The translations under genes and the position numbers were made by a program. DNA of 64,000 nucleotides from HXMU1420-2 sp034670145 (GTDB lineage: Bacteria; Pseudomonadota; Alphaproteobacteria; Rhodobacterales; Rhodobacteraceae), in contig JAXMOA010000001.1 in assembly GCA_034670145.1 (NCBI GenBank), positions 310,001 through 374,000 of the forward strand, written 5' to 3'. Below, in pieces: positions 1-8,224 of this stretch (within the stretch, counting starts at the first letter, position 1; the number at the start of each line of letters is the position of its first letter). The notes under the pieces are model-generated. The model searched no databases. It was given only the letters and a program-made list of their open reading frames with translations, and was not told where the DNA came from.

Positions 1-1578
1 CAGGATCGGCCCAGAGGTTTCGGCGGCTTTTGCCAGGGCCGCGTCCAGCTCTGCCTGCGAGGTGACGCGCAGGCCGGTGGCGCCCATTGCGGATGCCATG
101 GCGGCGAAAGAGGGCCATTGGAAGGTCGACAGGGCCGGGTCCATTTGCCGGTCTTCGAACTGGATATACTCGGCCCCGTAAGCGGAATCGTTGCAGATCA
201 CGGTGATCATATCCAGACCTTCGCGCACGACCGAGGCATATTCGGCCAGCCCGCCCATCATGAACCCGCCATCCCCCGAGACAAACAGCGTCTTTTGCGT
301 GGGGCGGGCCACGGCGGCGCCGATGGCATAGCCCATGCCCATGCCGATCGCGCCGACATTGATGGAGAGCACCATATGGGCCGGGTCGGTGACGTTCAGG
401 CGCATCCACGCCTCGGTCATGAAGCGCCCGCCATCGGAGACAAAGACCCGGTCTTCGGGCAGGGCGGCGTCGATCTGGTCGAGCGCGGCGCTATAGTCCA
501 GCGTGCCGGGGGCGTTGGTGGGTTTGGGCAGGGGCACGGGCGCGCGCAGGGCTGCGGCGTCGATGGAATCGGTGGCCTGTGACGAGGGGATTTCGGCCTC
601 GTCCAGCCAATGGACAAAGGTATCAGCCGCCAGCGCCGGGTCTGCGATCAGCATGGCGTCGGGCGCGTGGCGGCGGCCCAGCTGGCGCATGTCATCGTCG
701 ATCTGCACCACCCGTTTGCCGTCCAGATAGCTGCCGTGGACTGTGGTGAAGCGGTTGAAGCCAACGCCGAACGCCAGGATGCAATCGGCCGCGGCGATGA
801 CCTCGGCTGCGGCGGGTGTATTGACGGTGCCGCAGACGCCCAGGTCGTAGGGGGCGCCGTTGAACAGCCCCTTGGCCTTGAGCGTGGTAGCCAGGGGCGC
901 GCCGATCCGTTCGGCCAGCGCCAGCAGCGAATCGCGCGCCTGAGTGGCGCCGCGACCGGCCAGGATCAGCGGGCGGCGGGCGGCGGCAAGGATGCCGATG
1001 GCCTGATCCAGCGCATCGCCTTCGCCCGGGGCGGCGGGCATCTGGGGCAGGTCGCTGGGGGCTGGGTCATAGGTGGTTTGCTCCCACATGAATTCGGACG
1101 GCATGTTGAGCACGATGGGGCGGCGCTCTGTACGGGCGCGGCGGAAGGCGGCGGCGACATCCTGGGCGACGGTGTCGGGGGCGCGCAATTGTTCGAACCC
1201 GGCGCCGGTGGACTCGATCAGGGCGCGTTGGGCGATGGCCTGTTGATGGTCCGGGTCCAGCACCGGCGTATCCCCGCACAGGACCACGATGGGCAGCGAG
1301 CCCTTGACGCCTTCGATCAGGGCGGTGGCCGCGTTGGAGACGGCGGGCCCGTGCGTGATTGTGGCCACGGCCACCTGCCCCGTGGTTGCGGCGTGGCCCA
1401 GCGCCATCAGGACGGCCCCTGCTTCGTGTACCGCCGGGACGTAGCGCAGGTTGAAGCTGCGCACGAAGTGGTCGACCATGAAGAGGTTGGCGTCGCCCAT
1501 CAGCCCGAACAGGGTGGTTGTCCCCTGATCCTTCAGAGCGCAGGCAAGGGCGGCGTGAACGGGCATGGTTTGGGGCAT
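1..1578 (-). CDS. Thiamine-diphosphate-dependent enzyme (acetolactate synthase-like), cut by left window edge
   Basis: The gene reads off the left edge; 526 residues are visible and the C-terminus is missing. It has the layout of the acetolactate synthase/benzoylformate decarboxylase superfamily. The N-terminal pyrimidine-binding domain carries the HEAGA stretch at residues 51-55, where Glu52 is the expected cofactor-activating glutamate. The C-terminal diphosphate-binding motif starts GDG at 435-437 and ends at Asn463, the normal 26-residue spacing. The start is the ATG at 1578, preceded by AGGAG at good spacing. The substrate cannot be told: it may be a 2-keto-acid decarboxylase or ligase, and no small regulatory ilvN-type subunit is in view. 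It follows a MATE exporter on the same strand after 138 bp. Family sure, reaction unknown. Confidence 0.85.
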   Translation of the reverse strand, partial: MPQTMPVHAALACALKDQGTTTLFGLMGDANLFMVDHFVRSFNLRYVPAVHEAGAVLMALGHAATTGQVAVATITHGPAVSNAATALIEGVKGSLPIVVLCGDTPVLDPDHQQAIAQRALIESTGAGFEQLRAPDTVAQDVAAAFRRARTERRPIVLNMPSEFMWEQTTYDPAPSDLPQMPAAPGEGDALDQAIGILAAARRPLILAGRGATQARDSLLALAERIGAPLATTLKAKGLFNGAPYDLGVCGTVNTPAAAEVIAAADCILAFGVGFNRFTTVHGSYLDGKRVVQIDDDMRQLGRRHAPDAMLIADPALAADTFVHWLDEAEIPSSQATDSIDAAALRAPVPLPKPTNAPGTLDYSAALDQIDAALPEDRVFVSDGGRFMTEAWMRLNVTDPAHMVLSINVGAIGMGMGYAIGAAVARPTQKTLFVSGDGGFMMGGLAEYASVVREGLDMITVICNDSAYGAEYIQFEDRQMDPALSTFQWPSFAAMASAMGATGLRVTSQAELDAALAKAAETSGPIL

Positions 1579-1716
1579 CTGGGCGCTCCTGAAATGTGGG
1601 ACATGCGGGGTCCGCAGCAGTCCGGTGCAGGTCAACAGATGTCAGAACGGTTTGCAAGGGCTGCGCCGGGACCGGATCGGGCGCCCCTGCCCCCTGCCCG
1701 GCCGGCGCCGCATTTA

Positions 1717-3108
1717 TCAGCGGCGATTGTGGAACAGCTGAAACAGCCGGGTCTGGGGCTGGAAAGGCTCTGGCGTGGAAGCGGGCTGAAGCTCGCGCAG
1801 GACCTTGCGCACCAGCAGCAGGGCGATGCCGGCAAAAAGCACACCGCCTGCCGCCTGCCCGATCAGCACGCCCGGCGCGCCCAGCCAGGCCGTGCCAAGC
1901 ATCACCAGCGGGATGGTGCCCAGGGTTTGGCGGCCCCAGTTGATCCAGGTCGAATAGAACGGGCGGCCCAGGTTATTGAAGGCGGCATTGCACACAAAGA
2001 TCACAGCGTTGAAGAAATAGGCCAGCGCCAGCGGCCCGCAAAACAGCAGCAGCAGCGTGCTGGTGATGCCTTCGGCCTGAAACAGCTCTGTCAATGGTCC
2101 GCGCAGCCCATAGAGCGCCAGCGAGATGGCGACCACTACAATGGCCGCAAACCCCAGCGCCGCGCCGACCGTTCCACGCACGCGGGCCTCCTGGTGGGCG
2201 CCGTGGTTCTGCGCGATGATCGGGCCGACCGCCCCGGAGAGGGCAAAGATCACACCAAAGGCAACCGGTGTCAGGCGGCCGATGATGGCCATGCCGGCAA
2301 CGGCGGCCTCGCCGTAGGTGGCCATGGCGCGGGTGACCCAGGCCTGCCCGACCGGCGTTGCCAATTGCGTCAGGATGGCGGGCACCGCGATGGCCAGCAC
2401 GGGCCTCAGGTCCCGCACCAGGCCGCCAATGGAGGGGCGGGCAAAACCGCCGTGATGGCGGATGAGCGGATAGACCGCCGCAATGGCCATGGCCACCCGT
2501 GCCGCGACCGAGGCGATGGCGGCCCCTGTCAGATCCAGGTTCAGGCCGAAAATCAGGATCGGATCCAGCACGCCATTGACGATGCCGCCCACGATGGTGG
2601 CCATCATCGAGCGGCGGGCGTCGCCATGGGCGCGCAGCAGGGCGCTGCCGATCATGCCGATCATCAGCAACGGCATCGAGGGCACGATGATCCGCAGATA
2701 GCTTTGAGCCAGTAGGGCGGTTTCGCCCTGGGCCCCCACCAGCGCAACCAGCGGCCCCAGCTGGGTCCACAAAAAGGCGGCAAAGCCGAAGGCCAGCAGC
2801 ACGCCATAGATCATCGTATGCGTGGCCGTGCGGCGGGCGATGTCCGGGTTTCCGGCGCCCAGAGCGCGGGCCGAGAGCGCCCCGGCCGAGATGGCCATGC
2901 CGATGCTAAAGGAGGTGGTAAAGAACAGGATCGCGCCCGCATAGCCGATGGCGGCGGCCAGCTCGGCGTTGCCCAGCATCGAGATGAAGACCATGTCGAT
3001 AAAATCGACCAGGAACACGGCCATCAACCCGAGGGTTGCGGTCAGAGACATCACTGTCACATGGCCAAACAGGTTGCCTGTGAGAAACTTGGCAGGCACC
3101 TGTGTCAT
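1717..3108 (-). CDS. MATE-family efflux transporter
   Basis: A 463-residue, very hydrophobic protein with about twelve predicted membrane segments and the internal two-half repeat of MatE proteins. The first helix follows a short polar N-terminus and ends in the VDFIDMVFISMLG stretch, typical of the start of the NorM/DinF class. MATE proteins export cationic drugs, dyes or metabolites through the inner membrane using a sodium or proton gradient. The ATG at 3108 follows AAAAGGATC. Only 25 bp separate it from the gltX stop, so it is probably co-transcribed with gltX and perhaps with the downstream thiamine-diphosphate enzyme. What it carries cannot be read from the sequence. Confidence 0.9.
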   Translation of the reverse strand: MTQVPAKFLTGNLFGHVTVMSLTATLGLMAVFLVDFIDMVFISMLGNAELAAAIGYAGAILFFTTSFSIGMAISAGALSARALGAGNPDIARRTATHTMIYGVLLAFGFAAFLWTQLGPLVALVGAQGETALLAQSYLRIIVPSMPLLMIGMIGSALLRAHGDARRSMMATIVGGIVNGVLDPILIFGLNLDLTGAAIASVAARVAMAIAAVYPLIRHHGGFARPSIGGLVRDLRPVLAIAVPAILTQLATPVGQAWVTRAMATYGEAAVAGMAIIGRLTPVAFGVIFALSGAVGPIIAQNHGAHQEARVRGTVGAALGFAAIVVVAISLALYGLRGPLTELFQAEGITSTLLLLFCGPLALAYFFNAVIFVCNAAFNNLGRPFYSTWINWGRQTLGTIPLVMLGTAWLGAPGVLIGQAAGGVLFAGIALLLVRKVLRELQPASTPEPFQPQTRLFQLFHNRR

Positions 3109-3133
3109 CTGGGATCCTTTTGCCGGTGGCCGA

Positions 3134-4453
3134 TCAGCGCTGGATATGTTGCAGCAGCGGCATCAGGGTCGCCATTTCGGGGCCGCGTTCCAGCCCGGTG
3201 ATCGCCTTGCGCAAGGGCATGAACAGCCCCTTGCCCTTGCGACCGGTCGCAGCCTTGACCGCGCCGGTCCAGTCGGACCAGCTGGTTTCGGTGAACGGCA
3301 GGTCGGGCAGCAGGGTCATCGCCTCTTGCACAAAATCACGGTCTTCGTCGGCGACAAGCGGCGCGGCGCCATCGCGGCACAGGGTCCACCAGCCGTCGAG
3401 GTCGGCCAGCGTTGTGATATTGTCGCGTGCCATCAGCCAGAACGGCTCGCGCAGGGGGTCGGGCACGCCGAGGGCGGTGATGCGATCGGCCACGGCGCTG
3501 TAATCCAGGGTCTGGAGGTAGCGGGCGGTCAGCGGGAACAGGTCATTTGTGTCGAATTTTGTCGGGGCCGAGCCGAAATGCGAGATGTCAAAGCCCTCGA
3601 TCACCTGCGCCATGTCGGTGCGCAGTTCGACCGGATCCGAAGACCCGAGCCGGGCCATCAGCGACAGCACGGCCATGGCCTCGACGCCCTGATCGCGCAG
3701 GTCGCGCAGCGCCAGCGTGCCCAGGCGTTTTGACAGCGCCTCGCCCTGCGGGCCGGTCAGCAAGGAGTGATGGGCAAAGCGCGGGTGGCTGTGACCCAGG
3801 GCGGCCATGATCTGGATCTGGGTTGCCGTGTTGGTCACATGGTCCGAACCGCGCACCACATCGGTGACGCCCATATCCGTATCATCCACCACCGAGGCGA
3901 TGGTATAGAGCATCTGCCCATCCGCCCGGATCAGCACCGGATCCGAGACCGAGGCCGCATCAATCGAGATATCGCCCAGGATGCCATCGGTCCATTCGAT
4001 GCGCTCATGGTCCAGCAGGAAGCGCCAGACGCCATCGCCGCGTTCGGCGCGCAGGGCGTTGCGCTCTTCTTCGGACAGGCCCAGCGCCGTGCGGTCATAG
4101 ACCGGCGGTTTGCCCATGTTGAGCTGTTTCTTGCGTTTGAGGTCCAGCTCGGTCGGGGTTTCGAACGCCTCGTAAAAGCGGCCCATGTCGCGCAGGCTGT
4201 CGGCGGCCTGATGGTAGAGGTCCAGCCGCTCGGACTGACGCTCCACCCGGTCCCAGGTCAGGCCGAGCCATTCCAGATCCCGTTTGATGGCGTCGACGTA
4301 TTCTTCTTTGGAGCGCACCGGATCGGTATCGTCGATGCGCAGGATGAATGTGCCGCCCGCCTTGCGCGCGATCAGGTAGTTCATCAGCGCGGCACGCAAG
4401 TTGCCGACATGCAGATAGCCAGTGGGCGAGGGTGCGAAACGGGTGGTGGTCAT
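3134..4453 (-). CDS. gltX: Glutamyl-tRNA synthetase
   Basis: A 439-residue class I aminoacyl-tRNA synthetase that charges tRNA-Glu in the cytoplasm. The HIGH-type motif is HVGN at residues 15-18 after the FAPSPTG signature, and the KMSKS-type motif is ALSKR at 239-243. The ATG at 4459 sits directly on the AAGGAG ribosome site. The ATG six bases further in, at 4453, has correct spacing, so I chose it. At about 440 residues it matches the shorter of the two GluRS types found in many alphaproteobacteria. Whether it also charges tRNA-Gln, as some alphaproteobacterial GluRS enzymes do, cannot be read here. Confidence 0.95.
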   Translation of the reverse strand: MTTTRFAPSPTGYLHVGNLRAALMNYLIARKAGGTFILRIDDTDPVRSKEEYVDAIKRDLEWLGLTWDRVERQSERLDLYHQAADSLRDMGRFYEAFETPTELDLKRKKQLNMGKPPVYDRTALGLSEEERNALRAERGDGVWRFLLDHERIEWTDGILGDISIDAASVSDPVLIRADGQMLYTIASVVDDTDMGVTDVVRGSDHVTNTATQIQIMAALGHSHPRFAHHSLLTGPQGEALSKRLGTLALRDLRDQGVEAMAVLSLMARLGSSDPVELRTDMAQVIEGFDISHFGSAPTKFDTNDLFPLTARYLQTLDYSAVADRITALGVPDPLREPFWLMARDNITTLADLDGWWTLCRDGAAPLVADEDRDFVQEAMTLLPDLPFTETSWSDWTGAVKAATGRKGKGLFMPLRKAITGLERGPEMATLMPLLQHIQR

Positions 4454-4789
4454 GAGCATCTCCTTGGGTTTCGGCCTTTGTCATATGGGCGGCGGAATGT
4501 CCAGTTTGGTGGTGCGCGTTTGCACGGCGGGCTTGAGGAGCGCCAGAGTCAGGCCGGAGTCGGGCCGGAGTCGGGCCAGAGTTGAACCAGTGTCGGGCGC
4601 TGGGGCAAAATCCGCGCCCTGCCGCCCTATTGTTTCGCCGCCGCGTGCCGGGCTGCCCGATCTGGCCTGCAATTTGAGCGACATTCGCCACAATGGCGAT
4701 CTATCGCCGCGCGGGATCGCCTCGTCTCTGGGCAGGGGGCGCGGAAACTGTCATACCGCTTTGCAACCTCTCATAAAGCCAAGGCTGCT
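4454..4789. other. Divergent intergenic region, gltX / transglutaminase cassette
   Basis: This 336-bp gap must hold the promoters of the minus-strand gltX group and the plus-strand transglutaminase cassette. Apart from a period-11 tandem repeat at 4542-4585 I see no coding frame with plausible codon use, no RNA gene and no clear promoter hexamers. Confidence 0.5.
4542..4585. repeat. Four-copy 11-bp tandem repeat
   Basis: Four head-to-tail 11-mers: GCCAGAGTCAG, GCCGGAGTCGG, GCCGGAGTCGG and GCCAGAGTTGA. The two middle copies are identical. The repeat lies between gltX and the transglutaminase cassette, about 205 bp upstream of the plus-strand ATG at 4790. It could be a binding-site array or simple slippage DNA; nothing else in the sequence decides. 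Confidence 0.8.
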
Positions 4790-7700
4790 ATGTCCATTCA
4801 CGCCAGTCTCTATCATCTGACCCATTACACCTATGACCGCCCGGTGACGCTGTCGCCGCAGATCATCCGTCTGCGTCCGGCGCCGCACAGTCGGACGCGG
4901 GTGATTTCGCACAGTCTGAAGGTCACGCCCGGTGGCCATTTCGTCAACCATCAGCAGGACCCTTATGGCAACTGGATGGCGCGGTTTGTCTTTCCTGAAC
5001 CGGTGCGCGAATTCAAGATCGAGGTCGATCTGGTTGCGGATATGACGGTGTACAATCCGTTCGATTTCTTTGTTGAAGATGAGGCAGAGTATTGGCCGTT
5101 TGAATATCCTGACGATCTGAAGAACGATCTGGTGATTTACCGCACGCCCGAATCCAAGGGCCCGGCGTTGATGGCGTTTCTGGGTCAGGTTGATCTGAGT
5201 CGGGCGCGGGTGATTGATTTTCTGGTCGGGCTGAATGCCAAAGTGGCCAATCATGTGAATTACACGATCCGCATGGAGCCCGGGGTGCAGACGCCCGAGG
5301 AAACATTGAAACGCAAATCCGGCTCTTGCCGCGATTCCAGCTGGCTGTTGGTGCAGGCGCTGCGGCATCTGGGGTTTGCGGCGCGGTTTGTCTCGGGCTA
5401 TCTGATCCAGCTGACCCCGGATGTGAAGGCATTGGACGGGCCCAGTGGCACGGATCATGATTTCACCGATTTGCATGCCTGGGTGGAGGTGTATCTGCCC
5501 GGTGCCGGTTGGGTGGGGCTGGATCCAACCTCGGGGTTGTTGACGGGCGAGAGCCATATCCCGCTGGCGGCGACGCCGCATTATGCCAATGCAGCGCCGG
5601 TTTCGGGCCTGGCGAGTTTTGCGGAAACCGAGTTTGATTTCGACATGAAGGTGGCGCGGGTGTCGGAACATCCGCGTATCACCAAGCCGTTTTCGGATGC
5701 GGCCTGGGCGCGGCTGAATGCGACCGGGCGCAAGGTGGATGCGGCGTTGAAAAAGGGCGATGCGCGGCTGACCATGGGGGGCGAGCCGACCTTCGTTTCG
5801 ATTGACGATTTCGAGAGCGAAGAGTGGAACACCGGCGCGGTGGGTCCGATGAAGCGGGGCATGGCCGATCAGATGATCCGACGGTTGCGCAAACGGTTCG
5901 CTCCGGATGGGTTTATGCATTACGGCCAGGGCAAATGGTATCCGGGTGAGACCCTGCCCCGCTGGACCTTTTCCCTGTACTGGCGCCGCGATGGCAAACC
6001 GGTTTGGAAAAACCCGGATCTGGTCGCCAAAGAGGTCGAAGAGACCGGGGCCGATGCCGAGACAGCCGGGACGTTCCTGCGCTCGATGGCGGAGCGGCTG
6101 GGGTTGGAGGCCGACTATGCCCAGCCGGTCTATGAGGATCCGGCCGAGTGGATCCTGAAAGAGGCGCAATTGCCCTCGAACCTGACGCCGCAGAATCCCA
6201 AGCTGAAAGACCCCGAAGAGCGGGCCCGGTTTTCGCGGGTGTTTGGCCGGGGGCTGACGGCGCCGGTAGGCTATGCGATGCCCGTGCAGCGCTGGCAGTC
6301 CAAGGCGAGCGGGCCGCATTGGCGCTCGGAACTTTGGAAACCGCGTCGGGGCAATCTCTATCTGGTGCCCGGTGACAGCCCGGCGGGGTTCCGGCTGCCT
6401 TTGGGCACGTTGCCGTACATCTCGCCAGCGAATTACCCCTATACATACGAGGCCGATCCCAGCTTTGCGGTTGGTGATCTGCCCGATTTTCATGACATGG
6501 CGGCCCGGCGGGCCGCGGTGCAGGCCGAGATTGACCGCCTGGAGCGCACAGAGGATGCCGAGCGGGCCGAGATGCTGCCCAAGGTCAGCGCCGAGCACGC
6601 GCAGCGGGTGCAGAACGGAGAACGCGCAGGCCCGCAGGGTGCAGAGCCCGGTGCGCCCAATATGGTGCCGCAGGGGGGCGTTGACCCGACCGAGGGCGCG
6701 GTGCGCACCGCCCTTGCCATTGAACCGCGCGACGGGCGGCTTTGCGTCTTCATGCCACCGGTTGAGCGGTTGGAGGATTACCTGGAACTTTTGGCTGTGG
6801 CCGAGGCCACCGCCGAAGAGCTGGAGGTTCCGGTGCATATCGAAGGCTATGCGCCGCCCAGCGATCCGCGTCTGAATGTGATCCGGGTGGCGCCTGATCC
6901 CGGCGTTTTGGAGATCAACATTCACCCGGCCCATGACTGGGACGATTGTGTCGCCACCACCGAGGCGATCTATGAAGAGGCGCGCCAATGCCGGTTGGGT
7001 GCGGATAAGTTCATGATTGATGGGCGCCACACCGGGACCGGCGGCGGCAATCATGTGGTTGTCGGTGGCGCCACGACGCAGGACAGCCCGTTTTTGCGGC
7101 GTCCTGACCTGCTCAAATCCCTGATCCTGATGTGGCAGCGCCACCCGTCCCTGTCCTATCTGTTTTCGGGCCTCTTCATCGGCCCGACCAGCCAGGCCCC
7201 CAGGATCGACGAGGCCCGCCACGATACGCTTTATGAGCTGGAGATCGCCTTGTCGCAGATCTCGGCCCCGCAGGAGGGCAAGGCCCCTCCGCCGCCCTGG
7301 CTGGTAGATCGGCTGTTGCGCAATATGCTGACGGATGTGACCGGCAACACCCACCGGGCCGAGATTTGCATCGACAAGCTGTATTCGCCGGATGGACCGA
7401 CCGGACGGCTGGGTCTGGTCGAGTTTCGCGGATTTGAGATGCCCCCCCATCCGCGCATGAATCTGGCGCAGCAATTGCTGTTGCGGGCGATTATCGCGCG
7501 GGCCTGGGCGGATCCGGTCGAGGGTGCTCCGGTGCGGTGGGGCACGGTGTTGCATGACCGGTATATGCTGCCGCATTTCCTGTGGGAGGATTTCCTGACC
7601 GTCTTGCGTGATCTGCGCGCGCACGGGTTTGACATTGACCCGATCTGGTACGAGGCGCAGGCCGAATTCCGCTTTCCGTTCTGCGGGGAGGTCGAGGTCG

Positions 7701-8224
7701 AGGGGGTGAACCTGGAAATCCGTCAGGCGCTGGAGCCCTGGCATGTGCTGGGCGAGACCGGCGCAATCGGGGGCACGGTGCGTTATACCGACAGCTCGGT
7801 CGAGCGGGTACAGGTCAAGCTGACCTCGGCCTTTGGCGACCGGTATCAGGTGATGTGCAACCAGCGCCCTGTGCCGCTGGCACAGACCGGCACCTCGGGT
7901 GCGCGGGTGGGGGGCGTGCGGTTCAAGGCCTGGCAACCGGCCGAGGCGCTGCATCCGGTCCTGCCGGTGAATGCGCCGCTGACCTTTGACATCTATGACC
8001 GCTGGTCCAGCCGGCCTGTGGGGGGCTGTGTCTATCATGTGGCGCATCCCGGTGGGCGCAGCTATGACACCTTCCCGATCAATGGAAACGAGGCCGAGGC
8101 CCGGCGTTTGGCGCGGTTCGAGGCCAATGGCCACAGCACTGGCCCCTATGTGCCGGTGCCCGAGCATCCGCATCCTGATTTCCCGATGACATTAGATCTG
8201 CGGCGTCCTGCGGGGCTTGTGTGA
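4790..8224 (+). CDS. Large transglutaminase-like protein with DUF2126 C-terminal region
   Basis: A 1144-residue protein. Residues 1-90 resemble the bacterial transglutaminase N-terminal domain. Residues about 150-250 are the papain-fold transglutaminase core with the full triad: Cys180 in SGSCRDSSW, His229 in LHAWVEV and Asp245 in LDPTSG. The remaining 850 residues match the long DUF2126 region that accompanies this transglutaminase in many proteobacteria. No signal peptide is visible, so it is probably cytoplasmic. It overlaps the following ATP-grasp gene by four bases (GTGA), and a second transglutaminase follows. Family knowledge: such sets are predicted to form, trim or transfer isopeptide bonds on peptides. 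The product and target are not known. Confidence 0.9.
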   Translation: MSIHASLYHLTHYTYDRPVTLSPQIIRLRPAPHSRTRVISHSLKVTPGGHFVNHQQDPYGNWMARFVFPEPVREFKIEVDLVADMTVYNPFDFFVEDEAEYWPFEYPDDLKNDLVIYRTPESKGPALMAFLGQVDLSRARVIDFLVGLNAKVANHVNYTIRMEPGVQTPEETLKRKSGSCRDSSWLLVQALRHLGFAARFVSGYLIQLTPDVKALDGPSGTDHDFTDLHAWVEVYLPGAGWVGLDPTSGLLTGESHIPLAATPHYANAAPVSGLASFAETEFDFDMKVARVSEHPRITKPFSDAAWARLNATGRKVDAALKKGDARLTMGGEPTFVSIDDFESEEWNTGAVGPMKRGMADQMIRRLRKRFAPDGFMHYGQGKWYPGETLPRWTFSLYWRRDGKPVWKNPDLVAKEVEETGADAETAGTFLRSMAERLGLEADYAQPVYEDPAEWILKEAQLPSNLTPQNPKLKDPEERARFSRVFGRGLTAPVGYAMPVQRWQSKASGPHWRSELWKPRRGNLYLVPGDSPAGFRLPLGTLPYISPANYPYTYEADPSFAVGDLPDFHDMAARRAAVQAEIDRLERTEDAERAEMLPKVSAEHAQRVQNGERAGPQGAEPGAPNMVPQGGVDPTEGAVRTALAIEPRDGRLCVFMPPVERLEDYLELLAVAEATAEELEVPVHIEGYAPPSDPRLNVIRVAPDPGVLEINIHPAHDWDDCVATTEAIYEEARQCRLGADKFMIDGRHTGTGGGNHVVVGGATTQDSPFLRRPDLLKSLILMWQRHPSLSYLFSGLFIGPTSQAPRIDEARHDTLYELEIALSQISAPQEGKAPPPPWLVDRLLRNMLTDVTGNTHRAEICIDKLYSPDGPTGRLGLVEFRGFEMPPHPRMNLAQQLLLRAIIARAWADPVEGAPVRWGTVLHDRYMLPHFLWEDFLTVLRDLRAHGFDIDPIWYEAQAEFRFPFCGEVEVEGVNLEIRQALEPWHVLGETGAIGGTVRYTDSSVERVQVKLTSAFGDRYQVMCNQRPVPLAQTGTSGARVGGVRFKAWQPAEALHPVLPVNAPLTFDIYDRWSSRPVGGCVYHVAHPGGRSYDTFPINGNEAEARRLARFEANGHSTGPYVPVPEHPHPDFPMTLDLRRPAGLV

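Noticed and set aside
610..2715. Plus-strand open frame of 701 codons
   Set aside because: It lies antisense to the thiamine-diphosphate enzyme and the MATE gene, with Gly/His/Arg/Asp-rich composition and no motifs: a GC-rich shadow frame.
4751..8173. Minus-strand open frame of 1140 codons
   Set aside because: Antisense to the transglutaminase-DUF2126 gene; composition rich in Arg, His, Pro and Gln without any domain. The plus-strand gene has all catalytic motifs.
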